This document shows, piece after piece, positions 44,760-53,672 of a stretch of DNA of 64,000 bases. A program made the translations under genes and the position numbers. The notes under the pieces were generated by a model, which searched no databases, was not told the origin of the DNA, and saw only the letters and a list, made by a program, of their open reading frames with translations. How positions within the stretch are numbered: position 1 is the stretch's first letter; each line of letters begins with the position of its first letter. Origin of the DNA: an uncultured Litoreibacter sp. GTDB taxonomy: Bacteria > Pseudomonadota > Alphaproteobacteria > Rhodobacterales > Rhodobacteraceae. The DNA lies in the NCBI GenBank assembly GCA_947492995.1, contig CANLOU010000002.1, forward strand, positions 806,001 to 870,000, given 5' to 3'.

Positions 44760-45533
44760 ATGTCGATCACAGGAAAAACTGCCGTTGTCACCGGATCAAA
44801 CTCAGGCATCGGCCTCGGGATCGCATGGGAGCTGGCCAAGGGCGGCGCGAATGTGGTGTTGAATTCCTACACCGACAGCGAGGACGACCACGCGCTGGCC
44901 GCCGAGATCAGCAAAGAGACCGGCACCACTGCGCGCTATATCCAGGCAGACCTGTCCAAGGGTGCAGCGGCGCGGTCGCTGATCGAGAAAGCCGGTCAGG
45001 TCGATATTCTGGTCAACAACGCAGGCATCCAGCACGTGGCCCCAATCGACGAGTTTCCGGCGGAAAAATGGGACATGATTATCGCAATTATGCTGTCCAG
45101 CGTTTTCCACACCACCGCAGCCGCCCTGCCCCTGATGCGCAAAGCGGGTTGGGGGCGCGTCATCAACATCTCCTCTGCCCACGGCTTGACCGCCTCCCCC
45201 TATAAATCGGCCTATGTCTCGGCCAAGCACGGGGTTGTCGGGATGACGAAAGTGGTGGCGCTGGAGACCGCGCGGGAACCGATCACCGCAAACGCGATTT
45301 GCCCCGGCTACGTTCTGACACCGCTGGTTGAGGCGCAAATCCCCGACACAGCCAAGAAATATGACATGTCCGAGGAAGAGGTCACCCAGAAGGTCATTTT
45401 GGAACGCCAGCCGTCAAAAGAGTTTGCCACGACAGAGCAGCTTGGCGGCGTGGCGCAGTTCTTGTGCTCTGATGCGGCGGCACAGATCACCGGAACCACA
45501 ATCAGTGTGGATGGGGGATGGACAGCGTTGTAA
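44760..45533 (+). CDS. bdhA: 3-hydroxybutyrate dehydrogenase
   Basis: 257 residues of the classical short-chain dehydrogenase family. TGSNSGIG at 11-18 binds NAD, NNAG follows near 86-89, and the catalytic triad is Ser139, Tyr152 and Lys156 (YVSAKHG). PSKEFATTEQLGGVAQFLCSD and NAICPGYVLTPLVEAQI match 3-hydroxybutyrate dehydrogenases closely. It oxidises 3-hydroxybutyrate to acetoacetate in poly-hydroxybutyrate turnover. The ATG at 44760 starts the conserved domain. Confidence 0.92.
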   Translation: MSITGKTAVVTGSNSGIGLGIAWELAKGGANVVLNSYTDSEDDHALAAEISKETGTTARYIQADLSKGAAARSLIEKAGQVDILVNNAGIQHVAPIDEFPAEKWDMIIAIMLSSVFHTTAAALPLMRKAGWGRVINISSAHGLTASPYKSAYVSAKHGVVGMTKVVALETAREPITANAICPGYVLTPLVEAQIPDTAKKYDMSEEEVTQKVILERQPSKEFATTEQLGGVAQFLCSDAAAQITGTTISVDGGWTAL

Positions 45534-45598
45534 CGCAACGCGTTACAACGGGCGGGGGTAAGCGCATTTTCGAAGAAAATTTGCGGCCCCGCACCCCC
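45526..45598. repeat. Hairpin cluster at the end of bdhA
   Basis: A first hairpin (45526-45550) has 11-base arms CGTTGTAACGC and complement with loop AAC and contains the bdhA stop. A second is nested: outer GGGGGT/ACCCCC (45554-45559 with 45593-45598) encloses ATTTTC-GAA-GAAAAT (45566-45580). No T run follows. Confidence 0.6.
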
Positions 45599-45716
45599 GA
45601 AAATCCGGGAGCTTTAGTTTCACCTCACTGGATTTGAGTATTTTTGCCAAAACGAAGCCCATGCCCCGGCCTTTAATTGCAGCCGCGCGTTAACCTTAAT
45701 CGAAAGTGAAGACCTG

Positions 45717-46754
45717 ATGGCCCGCAAAGCAACCAAGTCGATCAACCTCGCCCTGCAGGGTGGCGGCGCGCACGGGGCCTATACATGGGGCGTGCTGGAC
45801 CGGTTGTTGGAAGAAGAGCGGCTGGAGATCGCGGGGCTGTCAGGCACATCCGCAGGCGCATTGAATGCAGCCGCGCTGAAATCCGGCCTGCTGGAAGATG
45901 GGCGCGACGGCGCGCGGGCCAAATTGGATTGGCTTTGGAAAGAGATCGGCGCGCTGGACACACCCGCCGTGCCGAACTGGATGTGGGGCGTCACCCCGCA
46001 ATCGGTCAGCACCGCCATGCAGCTGTCCCCCGCCTTCATGGCCATCGACATGATGTCGCGCCTGTCCACGCCCTACCAATTTGCGGCCCTGACCCCGCAC
46101 CCGCTGGAAAAGATCGTGAAGACCTTCTCTTATGATCGCATTTGCGCGGATGACGGCCCTGAGCTGTATATTTGCGCGACTAATGTGCGCAGCGGCAAGA
46201 TCCGGATCTTTGAAGGCGACGCGATCACCACCGATGCGATCCTCGCATCTGGATGTCTGCCGACATTGTTCAAGGCCGTCGAAATATATGACCCAAAGAC
46301 CGAACGCGACGAGGCGTATTGGGACGGCGGCTACATGGGCAACCCCGCATTGTTTCCGCTGTTTCCCAACGACACGCAGGATATCGTCATCATCAACATC
46401 AACCCGCTGCACCGCGAAGACATCCCCAAAACGCCGCAGGACATTCAGAACCGCATCAACGAAATCAGCTTCAATGGCTCGCTGTTTCGCGAGTTGCGGG
46501 CCATCCAATTCGTCCGCGACCTGATTGCTGAGGGCAAGGTCAAGCGCGGCACGATGGAGGATGTGCTGGTGCATATGATCTCGGATGATGCGTTGATGAC
46601 CCAGCTTTCGGTGGCGACCAAAATGGTGCCGACGCCATATATGCTGTCAGAGCTGAAAGCCGCAGGCCGCAGGGCGGCAAATGGGTTTTTGGCCGCGCAT
46701 TGGGATGATTTGAACGCACGCTCCACAGTAGATACGCGCGAGATGTTCAACTGA
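45717..46754 (+). CDS. Patatin-like phospholipase
   Basis: 345 residues. The oxyanion hole GGGAHG is at 15-20, the nucleophile Ser45 lies in GTSAG, and the catalytic Asp is in WDGGYMGNPAL. It hydrolyses acyl esters. Next to bdhA it may help degrade stored polyhydroxybutyrate, as such patatins do in other bacteria, but lipid substrates are just as possible. Confidence 0.88.
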   Translation: MARKATKSINLALQGGGAHGAYTWGVLDRLLEEERLEIAGLSGTSAGALNAAALKSGLLEDGRDGARAKLDWLWKEIGALDTPAVPNWMWGVTPQSVSTAMQLSPAFMAIDMMSRLSTPYQFAALTPHPLEKIVKTFSYDRICADDGPELYICATNVRSGKIRIFEGDAITTDAILASGCLPTLFKAVEIYDPKTERDEAYWDGGYMGNPALFPLFPNDTQDIVIININPLHREDIPKTPQDIQNRINEISFNGSLFRELRAIQFVRDLIAEGKVKRGTMEDVLVHMISDDALMTQLSVATKMVPTPYMLSELKAAGRRAANGFLAAHWDDLNARSTVDTREMFN

Positions 46755-46796
46755 GCACCCGCTGTTAACCCTGATTCACCGCTATATTTCACTCGT

Positions 46797-46850
46797 CTCA
46801 CGCTTTGTGAGCCGGTTCTCACGGCCGCGTTATGGCTTTCGCGGGGCCGA
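46797..46850 (+). promoter_or_regulatory. Structured leader region before the small secreted-protein gene
   Basis: Alternating arms CTCAC (46797-46801), GTGAG (46807-46811) and CTCAC (46818-46822) can form two exclusive hairpins. A third stem pairs CGGCCGCG with CGCGGGGCCG over about 46822-46850. TATATT at 46783 could be a -10, placing the first arm at the RNA 5' end. Confidence 0.35.
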
Positions 46851-47002
46851 ACCCAGTTTGTGCGTATGCGCACCAAGCGTGGCATATTCTCACGCCGTGG
46901 TGAATTCAGGTTATCCAGAACTTGGCGCATACTGATCTCATCAAACGGCATAACAGCCAAACACACACAATCGCCGCAAGGCACCAAACTGGAGAATACA
47001 TC

Positions 47003-47290
47003 ATGAAAACCATCATCGCATCCGCCGCTCTCGCCCTGTCCTTCGCTGCTCCTGCAGCTGCAGACGTCTCGAACGCCCAAGCGTTTTTCGCACTGGGCAA
47101 CGACTCCGCTGCAGAGCGCATCGTGGGTGAAACATCGACCGGCGATGTCATCGGCTCCACCCGCCAGCTGGCGCTGACAAATGACAGCCCGGCAGAGAAC
47201 TTTGTGAACTTTGACCGCGCACGGAACGTCGACGTATCGAAAATCCGCGCCATGTTCGCGCTGACAAACGACTCGCCTGCCGAGAACTAA
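47003..47290 (+). CDS. Small secreted protein with NDSPAE repeats
   Basis: 95 residues. A good GGAGA ribosome site lies 8 bases before the ATG. The signal peptide ends AAPAAA (residue 20). The mature part repeats one short motif three times: FFALGNDSAAE, LALTNDSPAEN and MFALTNDSPAEN, the last at the C-terminus. No cysteines, no known family. The motif spacing (about 30 residues) suggests a repeat that binds metal or another partner; this is inference. A strong terminator follows. Confidence 0.75.
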   Translation: MKTIIASAALALSFAAPAAADVSNAQAFFALGNDSAAERIVGETSTGDVIGSTRQLALTNDSPAENFVNFDRARNVDVSKIRAMFALTNDSPAEN

Positions 47291-47330
47291 GTTTCCTCGA
47301 AGGCCCATCTCCCCCCAGATCGTGGCCCAT

Positions 47331-47366
47331 GGCCCTCCGGTTTTCCCGCCGGAGGGCCTTTTCTTT
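47331..47366 (+). terminator. Rho-independent terminator of the small secreted-protein gene
   Basis: Perfect 10-bp stem GGCCCTCCGG (47331-47340) with CCGGAGGGCC, 8-base loop, then TTTTCTTTT. Confidence 0.9.
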
Positions 47367-47443
47367 TGGCAGGGCTTGCTGACATAAACCCGTTACATGT
47401 AGCCGCTAAAGCAGCCATTGAGACGGGCAATGGGGGGCACTCC

Positions 47444-47899
47444 GTGAACATTTTGGTTTTGTGCACTGGCAACTCGGCGCGGTCCATTCTGTTGGAGGGG
47501 CTGCTGACCCATCTGCGGTTCGCCGCCTATTCCGCCGGCTCCAATCCGGCGGGCGCCGTGCATCCCTGGTCGCTGCCCACCTTGGCGCGGCATGGGATTA
47601 CGCTGGCCAACCCGTCAACGAAATCATGGGATATGTTTGCGCAGCCCGACGCCCCGGTCATGGATCTGGTGGTCACCGTTTGCGGCAACGCCGCGGGCGA
47701 GACCTGCCCGGTCTGGCCCGGTGCGCCCCTGCGCGCGCATTGGGGTGTCGACGACCCCGCCGCCGCCGCCCCGGACCAGCAGGAAGCCGCGTTCGAGACC
47801 GCGTTTCAGGCGCTCAAGCGCCGGGCGGAGGCCTTTGCCAAGCTGCCCGCTGAACACCGCACAGCACCCGCTTTGGCCGAGATCGGGCAGATGGCATGA
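47444..47899 (+). CDS. arsC: Arsenate reductase, thioredoxin-type (LMW-PTP family)
   Basis: 151 residues. The phosphatase loop CTGNSARS gives the CX5R signature with Cys7 and Arg13. VVTVCGNAAGETCPVWPG supplies the further cysteines used in arsenate reduction, and HWGVDDPAAA is the ArsC form of the DP loop. GTG start at 47444 after a GGGGGG ribosome site; no ATG in this frame precedes the loop. It overlaps the aquaporin gene by ATGA. Confidence 0.9.
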   Translation: MNILVLCTGNSARSILLEGLLTHLRFAAYSAGSNPAGAVHPWSLPTLARHGITLANPSTKSWDMFAQPDAPVMDLVVTVCGNAAGETCPVWPGAPLRAHWGVDDPAAAAPDQQEAAFETAFQALKRRAEAFAKLPAEHRTAPALAEIGQMA

Positions 47900-48546
47900 G
47901 CCTGCGCGCCTATGCCTCTGAGGCCCTTGGCACGGGCCTATTGCTGATCGGGGTCGTTGGCTCCGGCATCATGGGCGAAAGTCTGGCAGACGGGAACATG
48001 GCTGTTGCGCTGCTGGCCAATGCGATTGCCACGGGCTGCATCCTCTATGCGCTGATAACCGTCCTTGGCCCCCTTTCGGGCGCCCATTTCAACCCGGCGG
48101 TGACGCTCGCATTCTGGCTCAGGGGCGAGGTCGCGGCGACAACGGCCCTGATCTATGTGGTCCTGCAAATCAGCGGCGGGCTTGTCGGGGTCTGGCTGAC
48201 GCATTTCATGTTCGAGCTGGACCTGTTCCAGCTGTCCACCAAGGCCCGCAGTGGCCCCGCGCAATATCTGTCTGAGTTCATCGCAACCTTCGGGCTTCTT
48301 TTTGTCATCTTTGGCGGGCTGAAATCGCGCCCCGATGCGGTGCCGACGCTGGTGGCGCTTTATATCACCGGGGCCTATTGGTTCACCTCGTCCACCAGCT
48401 TTGCCAATCCCGCCGTGACCCTTGCGCGGTCCGTGACCGATACATTCGCGGGCATCAACCCTGGCCATATGCCGATGTTCATCGTGATGCAGCTGGTCGC
48501 GGCGGTGGTTGGCACCTTCGCGCTGAGATGGTTATTCGCTAAGTAA
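47896..48546 (+). CDS. Aquaglyceroporin, probable arsenite channel (AqpS-like)
   Basis: 216 residues with six helices and two NPA boxes (66-68 in FNPAVTL, 171-173 in ANPAVTLARS). The residue after the second NPA is Val rather than the usual Arg, a change also found in arsenite-type AqpS channels. Coupling to arsC fits the scheme in which arsenate is reduced and arsenite leaves by the channel. No arsR is seen. Its end overlaps the convergent regulator gene by 8 bases. Confidence 0.85.
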   Translation: MSLRAYASEALGTGLLLIGVVGSGIMGESLADGNMAVALLANAIATGCILYALITVLGPLSGAHFNPAVTLAFWLRGEVAATTALIYVVLQISGGLVGVWLTHFMFELDLFQLSTKARSGPAQYLSEFIATFGLLFVIFGGLKSRPDAVPTLVALYITGAYWFTSSTSFANPAVTLARSVTDTFAGINPGHMPMFIVMQLVAAVVGTFALRWLFAK

Positions 48547-49162
48547 GCGATGTCACCCACAGCACTGTGGCGTCCTCTGCGCTGGTGGAGACCAGGTTAT
48601 GGCCCATCGACGCGTCGTAATAGGCGCTGTCGCCACGGGTCATGTCGACCGGTTCGTAAAATTCCGAATAAAGCGTCACCGACCCCGTCAGCACATAGAC
48701 AAATTCTTCGCCGTCATGGCGCACCCAGCCGTCGAACTCGTCCATATTGCGGGCGCGGATGGCGGTGCGGTAGGGCAGCATGGCCTTCTTGGTCAGGCCC
48801 GAGGCCAGCAATTCATGCTCGTAGGTGGTGGTGACAAGCGATTTGCCCTCGCCGCGCTTGGTCACATCCATGCGGCCCGACACCTGATCCTTCTTGGGCG
48901 GCGTGAACAGCTGCGGCACGTCGATGCCCAGCCCTGAGGCCAGCTTTTTAATCAGGTCAAATGTCGGCGACATCTGGTCGTTTTCGATCTTCGACAAGGT
49001 GGATCGGGCCAGCCCTGCCTCCTTGGCGGCGCGTTCCAGCGTCCAGTCGCGTTCTTTGCGCAACTCGCGCACCCGGCGGCCCAGATCAAGCTGGTCCACA
49101 GAAGGCTGCGACCCGTCCGACTTGGTGACGCTGACCAGCGATTGAAGTTTCTCAAGTGACAT
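48539..49162 (-). CDS. XRE-family regulator with C-terminal cupin
   Basis: 207 residues from the ATG at 49162. The HTH (about 26-82) reads ELRKERDWTLERAAKEAGLA then RSTLSKIENDQMSPTFDLIK; the cupin part (about 125-205) has DGEEFVYVLTGSVTLYSEF. It is divergent from the acyl-CoA ligase gene by 64 bp and likely controls it. The inducer is unknown. Confidence 0.88.
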   Translation of the reverse strand: MSLEKLQSLVSVTKSDGSQPSVDQLDLGRRVRELRKERDWTLERAAKEAGLARSTLSKIENDQMSPTFDLIKKLASGLGIDVPQLFTPPKKDQVSGRMDVTKRGEGKSLVTTTYEHELLASGLTKKAMLPYRTAIRARNMDEFDGWVRHDGEEFVYVLTGSVTLYSEFYEPVDMTRGDSAYYDASMGHNLVSTSAEDATVLWVTSLT

Positions 49163-49226
49163 GTCGCTGCATAGCGCGAGCAACGGCCATCTTGCAATGC
49201 CGCGCCCTGCGACGTAGCGACAGGGG

Positions 49227-50720
49227 ATGAGCTCCCTCTTCGATCAAGGCCCGCCGCCGCCCTGCCCCGCGCCATTCAATATGGCGGCCTATGTGCTGGC
49301 CCATGCCGACCGGCTGGCGCATAAACCCGCGCTGTTGGTCACCGGACATGAGGCTGGCACCCTGCGCCAGACCAGCGAGATGAGCTTTGCCGACGTAAAA
49401 GCAAGCGTCGCAGCGATGGCCGGGGCCTTGCGGGCGCAGGGCCTTGTTGAAGGCGACCGCGTGTTGTTCCGGCTGGGCAACAGCGCGCTGTTCCCGCTCA
49501 GCTATCTGGCCTGCATCTGGGGCGGGTTCGTGCCGGTCCCGGTATCAGCCGCGCTCAGCGTGCCCGAAATCACCGAGGTTGCCCGCCAGACAAAACCCGC
49601 CCTGATCGTACATGACGGGGTGGCGTCGCTGCCGCAGCCCCTTGGGTGCCCTGTTATGGACCGTTTTGATCCGGCTGCGCCCATTGCGCCCGTCATGGGG
49701 GATCCAGACCGGCTGGCCTATATCGTCTTCACCTCCGGCACGTCAGGCACGCCGCGCGGGGTGTGCCATGCCCATCGCGCCATCTGGGCGCGGCGCATGA
49801 TGCATGAGGGCTGGTACGGATTGACCGAGGCCGACCGCATGATGCATGCGGGCGCGTTCAACTGGACTTTCACCCTTGGCACGGGCCTGATGGACCCGTG
49901 GAGCGCGGGCGCGACAGCGGTGATCGCAGGCGACGGGCTGCCTGCGCGGCTGCTCTCTCAATGTGTCGATGCGCACAAAATTACTATTTTTGCCGCAGCA
50001 CCGGGCGTTTACCGCCAAATGCTAAAGTTTAAGCTGGCCCCAATGGCGGCGCTGCGCCACGGGCTTTCCGCAGGCGAGCATCTGTCCGAAACCATCCGCC
50101 AGACATGGCGCAAACGCGCCGGATCAGAGCTGCACCAGGCGATGGGCATGTCGGAATGTTCCACCTTCATCTCCTCCTCGCCCAGCCATCCCGCCCCGCC
50201 AGACACATCAGGCAGGCCGCAACCGGGCCGGCGCGTGGCCGTCCTGCGAGACGGAACACCGGCCCCGCTGAACGTGGCCGGAGAGCTGGCCGTCGCCACC
50301 TCAGATCCCGGGTTGATGTTGGGCTATTTGGGCGCGCCCCCCGTGCAAGGCGCGTGGTTTGGCACAGGCGACATGGCGCAGATGGCCGGGGACGGCACGA
50401 TCACCTATCTGGGCCGCCGCGACGACATGATGAATGCGGGCGGCTACCGCGTGTCTCCGTTGGAGGTCGAAGCAGCCTTTGCCAATGCCCCAAAGCTCGC
50501 CAGTTGTGCTGCCACGCAGGTACAAGTGAAGGCTGATGCCTCTGTTATCGCGCTGTTTTTCACCGGCACCGCCGACGAACAGGCCCTGCGCGCCCATGCA
50601 GAGCAAAACCTTGCCCGCTACAAACAACCCCGCCTTTACATCCGCCGCGACGCCCTTCCATATGGGGCAAATGGCAAACTAAACAGACGCACTCTGCGTG
50701 ACACTTTCGAGGCCCCCTGA
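49227..50720 (+). CDS. AMP-dependent acyl-CoA synthetase/ligase
   Basis: 497 residues of the ANL superfamily. The P-loop YIVFTSGTSGTPRGV, GMSECSTFISSSP and TGDMAQMAGDGTITYLGRRDDM are the A3, A5 and A7/A8 motifs, and GANGKLNRRTL holds the C-terminal Lys. The substrate is a carboxylic acid, perhaps aromatic or short-chain. Expression is probably set by the divergent cupin regulator. It ends 1 base before the DsbA-like start. Confidence 0.87.
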   Translation: MSSLFDQGPPPPCPAPFNMAAYVLAHADRLAHKPALLVTGHEAGTLRQTSEMSFADVKASVAAMAGALRAQGLVEGDRVLFRLGNSALFPLSYLACIWGGFVPVPVSAALSVPEITEVARQTKPALIVHDGVASLPQPLGCPVMDRFDPAAPIAPVMGDPDRLAYIVFTSGTSGTPRGVCHAHRAIWARRMMHEGWYGLTEADRMMHAGAFNWTFTLGTGLMDPWSAGATAVIAGDGLPARLLSQCVDAHKITIFAAAPGVYRQMLKFKLAPMAALRHGLSAGEHLSETIRQTWRKRAGSELHQAMGMSECSTFISSSPSHPAPPDTSGRPQPGRRVAVLRDGTPAPLNVAGELAVATSDPGLMLGYLGAPPVQGAWFGTGDMAQMAGDGTITYLGRRDDMMNAGGYRVSPLEVEAAFANAPKLASCAATQVQVKADASVIALFFTGTADEQALRAHAEQNLARYKQPRLYIRRDALPYGANGKLNRRTLRDTFEAP

Positions 50721-50721
50721 C

Positions 50722-51375
50722 ATGTCCGACCAAATCCAGCTTGATATCATTTCAGACCCGATCTGCCCGTGGTGCTATATCGGCAAGGCCGGGCTGGACG
50801 CAGCACTGGCCAAAAACCCCGACCACCCGTTTCGCATTGAATGGCACCCGTTCCAGCTGAACCCCGACATGGCCGAGGGCGGCATGGACCGGCGCGAATA
50901 TCTTGAAACCAAGTTCGGCGGCAAGGAAAATGCGGTAAAGGTCTATGGCCGGATCGCCGACGCCGCGAAAGCTGCGGGCTTGAAGATCAACTTTGAAGGC
51001 ATTGAAAAGACGCCAAATACCATCAACGCGCATCGCCTCATTCACTGGGCGGGGCTTGAGGGTCGGCAGACCGTGATCGTCTCCAAACTGTTTCAGGCCT
51101 ATTTCGTCGATGGCCGCGACATTGGCGATGTGGACGTCCTGATCGACATCGCCGTGGAGGCCGAGATGGACCGCGACATGGTCACCCGCCTGTTTGCCAG
51201 TGACAGCGACCGCGCCGACATCGCGCAGCGCGACCTGAATTCCCGCAAGAAGGGTGTGACCGGCGTGCCGACCTTTGTGGTGGCGAACCAACACGTGCTG
51301 CCCGGCGCGCAGCCTGCCGATCTGTGGGAGCGCGTGTTGGACGAGCTGCGCAACCAACCTGCCCCGCAGGCGTAG
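50722..51375 (+). CDS. DsbA-family oxidoreductase (FrnE-like)
   Basis: 217 residues, cytoplasmic (no signal peptide). DIISDPICPWCYIGKAGLD has CPWC at 15-18, and FVDGRDIGDVDVLIDIAVEA and GVTGVPTFVVANQHVLPGAQ follow, as in FrnE and 2-hydroxychromene-2-carboxylate isomerase relatives. With the acyl-CoA ligase it may belong to a catabolic unit, but FrnE proteins also act in redox stress. Confidence 0.85.
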   Translation: MSDQIQLDIISDPICPWCYIGKAGLDAALAKNPDHPFRIEWHPFQLNPDMAEGGMDRREYLETKFGGKENAVKVYGRIADAAKAAGLKINFEGIEKTPNTINAHRLIHWAGLEGRQTVIVSKLFQAYFVDGRDIGDVDVLIDIAVEAEMDRDMVTRLFASDSDRADIAQRDLNSRKKGVTGVPTFVVANQHVLPGAQPADLWERVLDELRNQPAPQA

Positions 51376-51381
51376 CACTGG

Positions 51382-51858
51382 GTGATCACAGCGCACCTGC
51401 CCTCCGGCTACATTCTGGCCCGCACAACGCGCCGCCCCGAGCCGCTGGTGGTCTGGGCCTGCATTCTGGGGGCCGTCTGGCCTGATTTCGACTTGCTGTT
51501 CTTCTATCTGGTCGACGACCGCGCTTTTCATCACCACCGCTACTGGGTCCACGCGCCGGGCTTCTGGCTGATGATCCTGGCCGTGGTCACGCCCATCGCC
51601 CTGCGCCTGCGCAGCCCCCTGAAACAGGCGGCCTTCTGGTTCATGGGCGGCTGGTTCCTGCATATGTGCCTTGATACGGTCGTGGGGGACATCATGTGGC
51701 TGTGGCCCTACTCCGACCAGATGTTCCGGCTCGCCACCGTGCAGCCCACCCATTCGCATTTCGTCCTGTCCTTCATGGCGCATTGGAGCTTCGCGCTGGA
51801 GATCATGATCTGGCTCATCGCCGCCGCGCTGATGCTGGCCAGAAGGCGGGCGGCATGA
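51382..51858 (+). CDS. DUF457/YdjM-like metal-dependent hydrolase family membrane protein
   Basis: 158 residues with four hydrophobic stretches. LPSGYILARTT, AVWPDFDLLFFYLVDDRAFH, HHRYWVHAPGFW and GWFLHMCLDTVVGDIMWLWP hold the His/Asp pattern of this family. Start is GTG at 51382. Overlaps the MFS gene by ATGA. Activity unknown. Confidence 0.8.
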   Translation: MITAHLPSGYILARTTRRPEPLVVWACILGAVWPDFDLLFFYLVDDRAFHHHRYWVHAPGFWLMILAVVTPIALRLRSPLKQAAFWFMGGWFLHMCLDTVVGDIMWLWPYSDQMFRLATVQPTHSHFVLSFMAHWSFALEIMIWLIAAALMLARRRAA

Positions 51859-53039
51859 GCGACACCAAACGCCTGCCCCTGCCCGAATTCATCGCGCTCA
51901 TTGCTATGAATTTCGCGTTGGTGGCGTTTTCCGTGGACGGCATGCTGCCCGCCCTGCCCGAGATCGCCGCCGAGATCAGCCCCGACGACCGCAACCGCGC
52001 GCAGCTGGTGCTCACCTCCTTTGTGCTGGGCATGGGGGTCGGCACCCTCTTTGCAGGTCCTTTGTCGGATACGTTCGGGCGCAAGCGGGTGATCTTTTGG
52101 GGCGGCGTGTTGTTTGTCATCGGCGCGGGGCTGGCCGCGCAGGCGCAAAGCATGGATCAAATGCTGGCCGCCCGCATCGTGCAGGGCCTCGGCGTTGCAG
52201 GCCCGCGCGTTGTGACGCTGGCCATCGTGCGCGACCTCTACGAGGGGCGGCGCATGGCGCAGATCATGTCCTACGCGATGCTGATTTTCACCCTCGTCCC
52301 CGCCGTCGCGCCCTATATGGGGGCGTTCGTGATTGACGCCTTCGGCTGGCGCGCGGTTTTTGTGTCCTTCATCTTGTTCTGCCTGATCTCCACGGGCTGG
52401 CTCATGATACGCCAAACGGAAACCCTGCCCCCCGCACGCCGCCGTCCGTTCAAGATTGCCTCCCTCTGGGCGGCTACGCGGGAATGCTTCTCGATCCGCG
52501 TCTTCACCCTGTCCACACTGGCGCAGGTCGCCTCCTTCGGCATCCTGTTTGGCACGCTCAGCTCAGTAGAGCAAAGCTTCGACGAGATATACGGGCGCGG
52601 CGAGACCATGCCCGAATGGTTCGCCCTCGTTGCCCTGCTGGGCGGGATCGCCAGCATCATCAACGCAAGGCTGGTCGTGGCTCTTGGCATGCGCCGCATG
52701 ATCGAGATCGGCATGGGCGGTCAAGCCGTGCTGTCGCTGATTGTGCTGGGGCTGGGGCTGACAATCGGCACGCCTTTTGCGGTGTTTCTGGCGTGGCTGG
52801 TGTCGATATTCTTCATGGCGGGGCTGGTCATCGGAAATCTCAACGCGCTGGCGATGGAGCCCGTGGGCCATATCGCGGGGCTGGCCTCCTCGGTGATCGG
52901 GGCGGTTGCAACGGTGCTGGGGGTGGCGATGGCTGTCCCGATTGGGCTGATGTTTAACGGCACAACCGTGCCCTTGTCCGTCGGCACAATGCTGTTGGCG
53001 CTGGCGGGCTTCCTCATCATGCGCAAGGGGCTGCGCTAA
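51855..53039 (+). CDS. MFS drug-efflux transporter, Bcr/CflA type
   Basis: 394 residues, 12 helices expected. DGMLPALPEIAAEISPDDRN, GMGVGTLFAGPLSDTFGRKR and VQGLGVAGPRVVTLAIVRDL match the Bcr/CflA subfamily of proton-coupled exporters. The start is set by ATGA overlap with the upstream gene. Substrate unknown. Confidence 0.88.
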   Translation: MSDTKRLPLPEFIALIAMNFALVAFSVDGMLPALPEIAAEISPDDRNRAQLVLTSFVLGMGVGTLFAGPLSDTFGRKRVIFWGGVLFVIGAGLAAQAQSMDQMLAARIVQGLGVAGPRVVTLAIVRDLYEGRRMAQIMSYAMLIFTLVPAVAPYMGAFVIDAFGWRAVFVSFILFCLISTGWLMIRQTETLPPARRRPFKIASLWAATRECFSIRVFTLSTLAQVASFGILFGTLSSVEQSFDEIYGRGETMPEWFALVALLGGIASIINARLVVALGMRRMIEIGMGGQAVLSLIVLGLGLTIGTPFAVFLAWLVSIFFMAGLVIGNLNALAMEPVGHIAGLASSVIGAVATVLGVAMAVPIGLMFNGTTVPLSVGTMLLALAGFLIMRKGLR

Positions 53040-53120
53040 GGCGCACAGGCGCTGTGCGTGTCGCCCGGCGCCCCACCGGCCTAAACACGGGCTATCACAG
53101 ATGCAAAAAGGATCCCCCCA

Positions 53121-53657
53121 ATGTTGATGCCACGCGAAAAAACCCCCAACCTGGCCCTTCCCCTGCTCGGAGGCGGACAGTTCGATCTGTCTGGCGACGG
53201 CGCTGATCTGGGGACGGTCATATGCTTTTACCGCGGCCTGCATTGCCCGATCTGCGCCACCTATCTCAAAGAGCTGGAAAAACTGACGCCCAAATTTGCC
53301 GAGAAAGGCGTCAAGACCATCGCCATCTCGTCCGATGGCGAAGAGCGCACGCAAGCGATGTCCGACAAGATCGAGGCGTCCTCCCTGCGCTTCGCCTATG
53401 ACCTGCCCCTGCAAGAGGCCCGCGACTGGGGGCTCTATATCTCAACCTCGCGCGGCAAGACCTCCATCGGCATCGAAGAACCCGCGCTGTTCTCCGAACC
53501 CGGCCTGTTCCTCGTAAACAAGGACCAGTCGCTCTATTATGCATCGGTGCAAACCATGCCCTTCGTCCGCCCGCATTTCAGCGAGCTTCTGGGCGCGCTC
53601 GATTTCGCCATCGCCAACAGCTACCCCGCGCGCGGCGAATACCAAGGCGCGGTCTAA
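53121..53657 (+). CDS. Peroxiredoxin-like (AhpC/TSA) protein
   Basis: 178 residues. TVICFYRGLHCPICATYLKE holds a CPIC pair (Cys42, Cys45) at the peroxidatic position of the thioredoxin fold. KGVKTIAISSDGEERTQAMS and PGLFLVNKDQSLYYASVQTM continue the fold. Members of this subgroup probably reduce hydroperoxides. A strong terminator follows. Confidence 0.83.
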   Translation: MLMPREKTPNLALPLLGGGQFDLSGDGADLGTVICFYRGLHCPICATYLKELEKLTPKFAEKGVKTIAISSDGEERTQAMSDKIEASSLRFAYDLPLQEARDWGLYISTSRGKTSIGIEEPALFSEPGLFLVNKDQSLYYASVQTMPFVRPHFSELLGALDFAIANSYPARGEYQGAV

Positions 53658-53672
53658 ACGCCGAGGCTTCAA

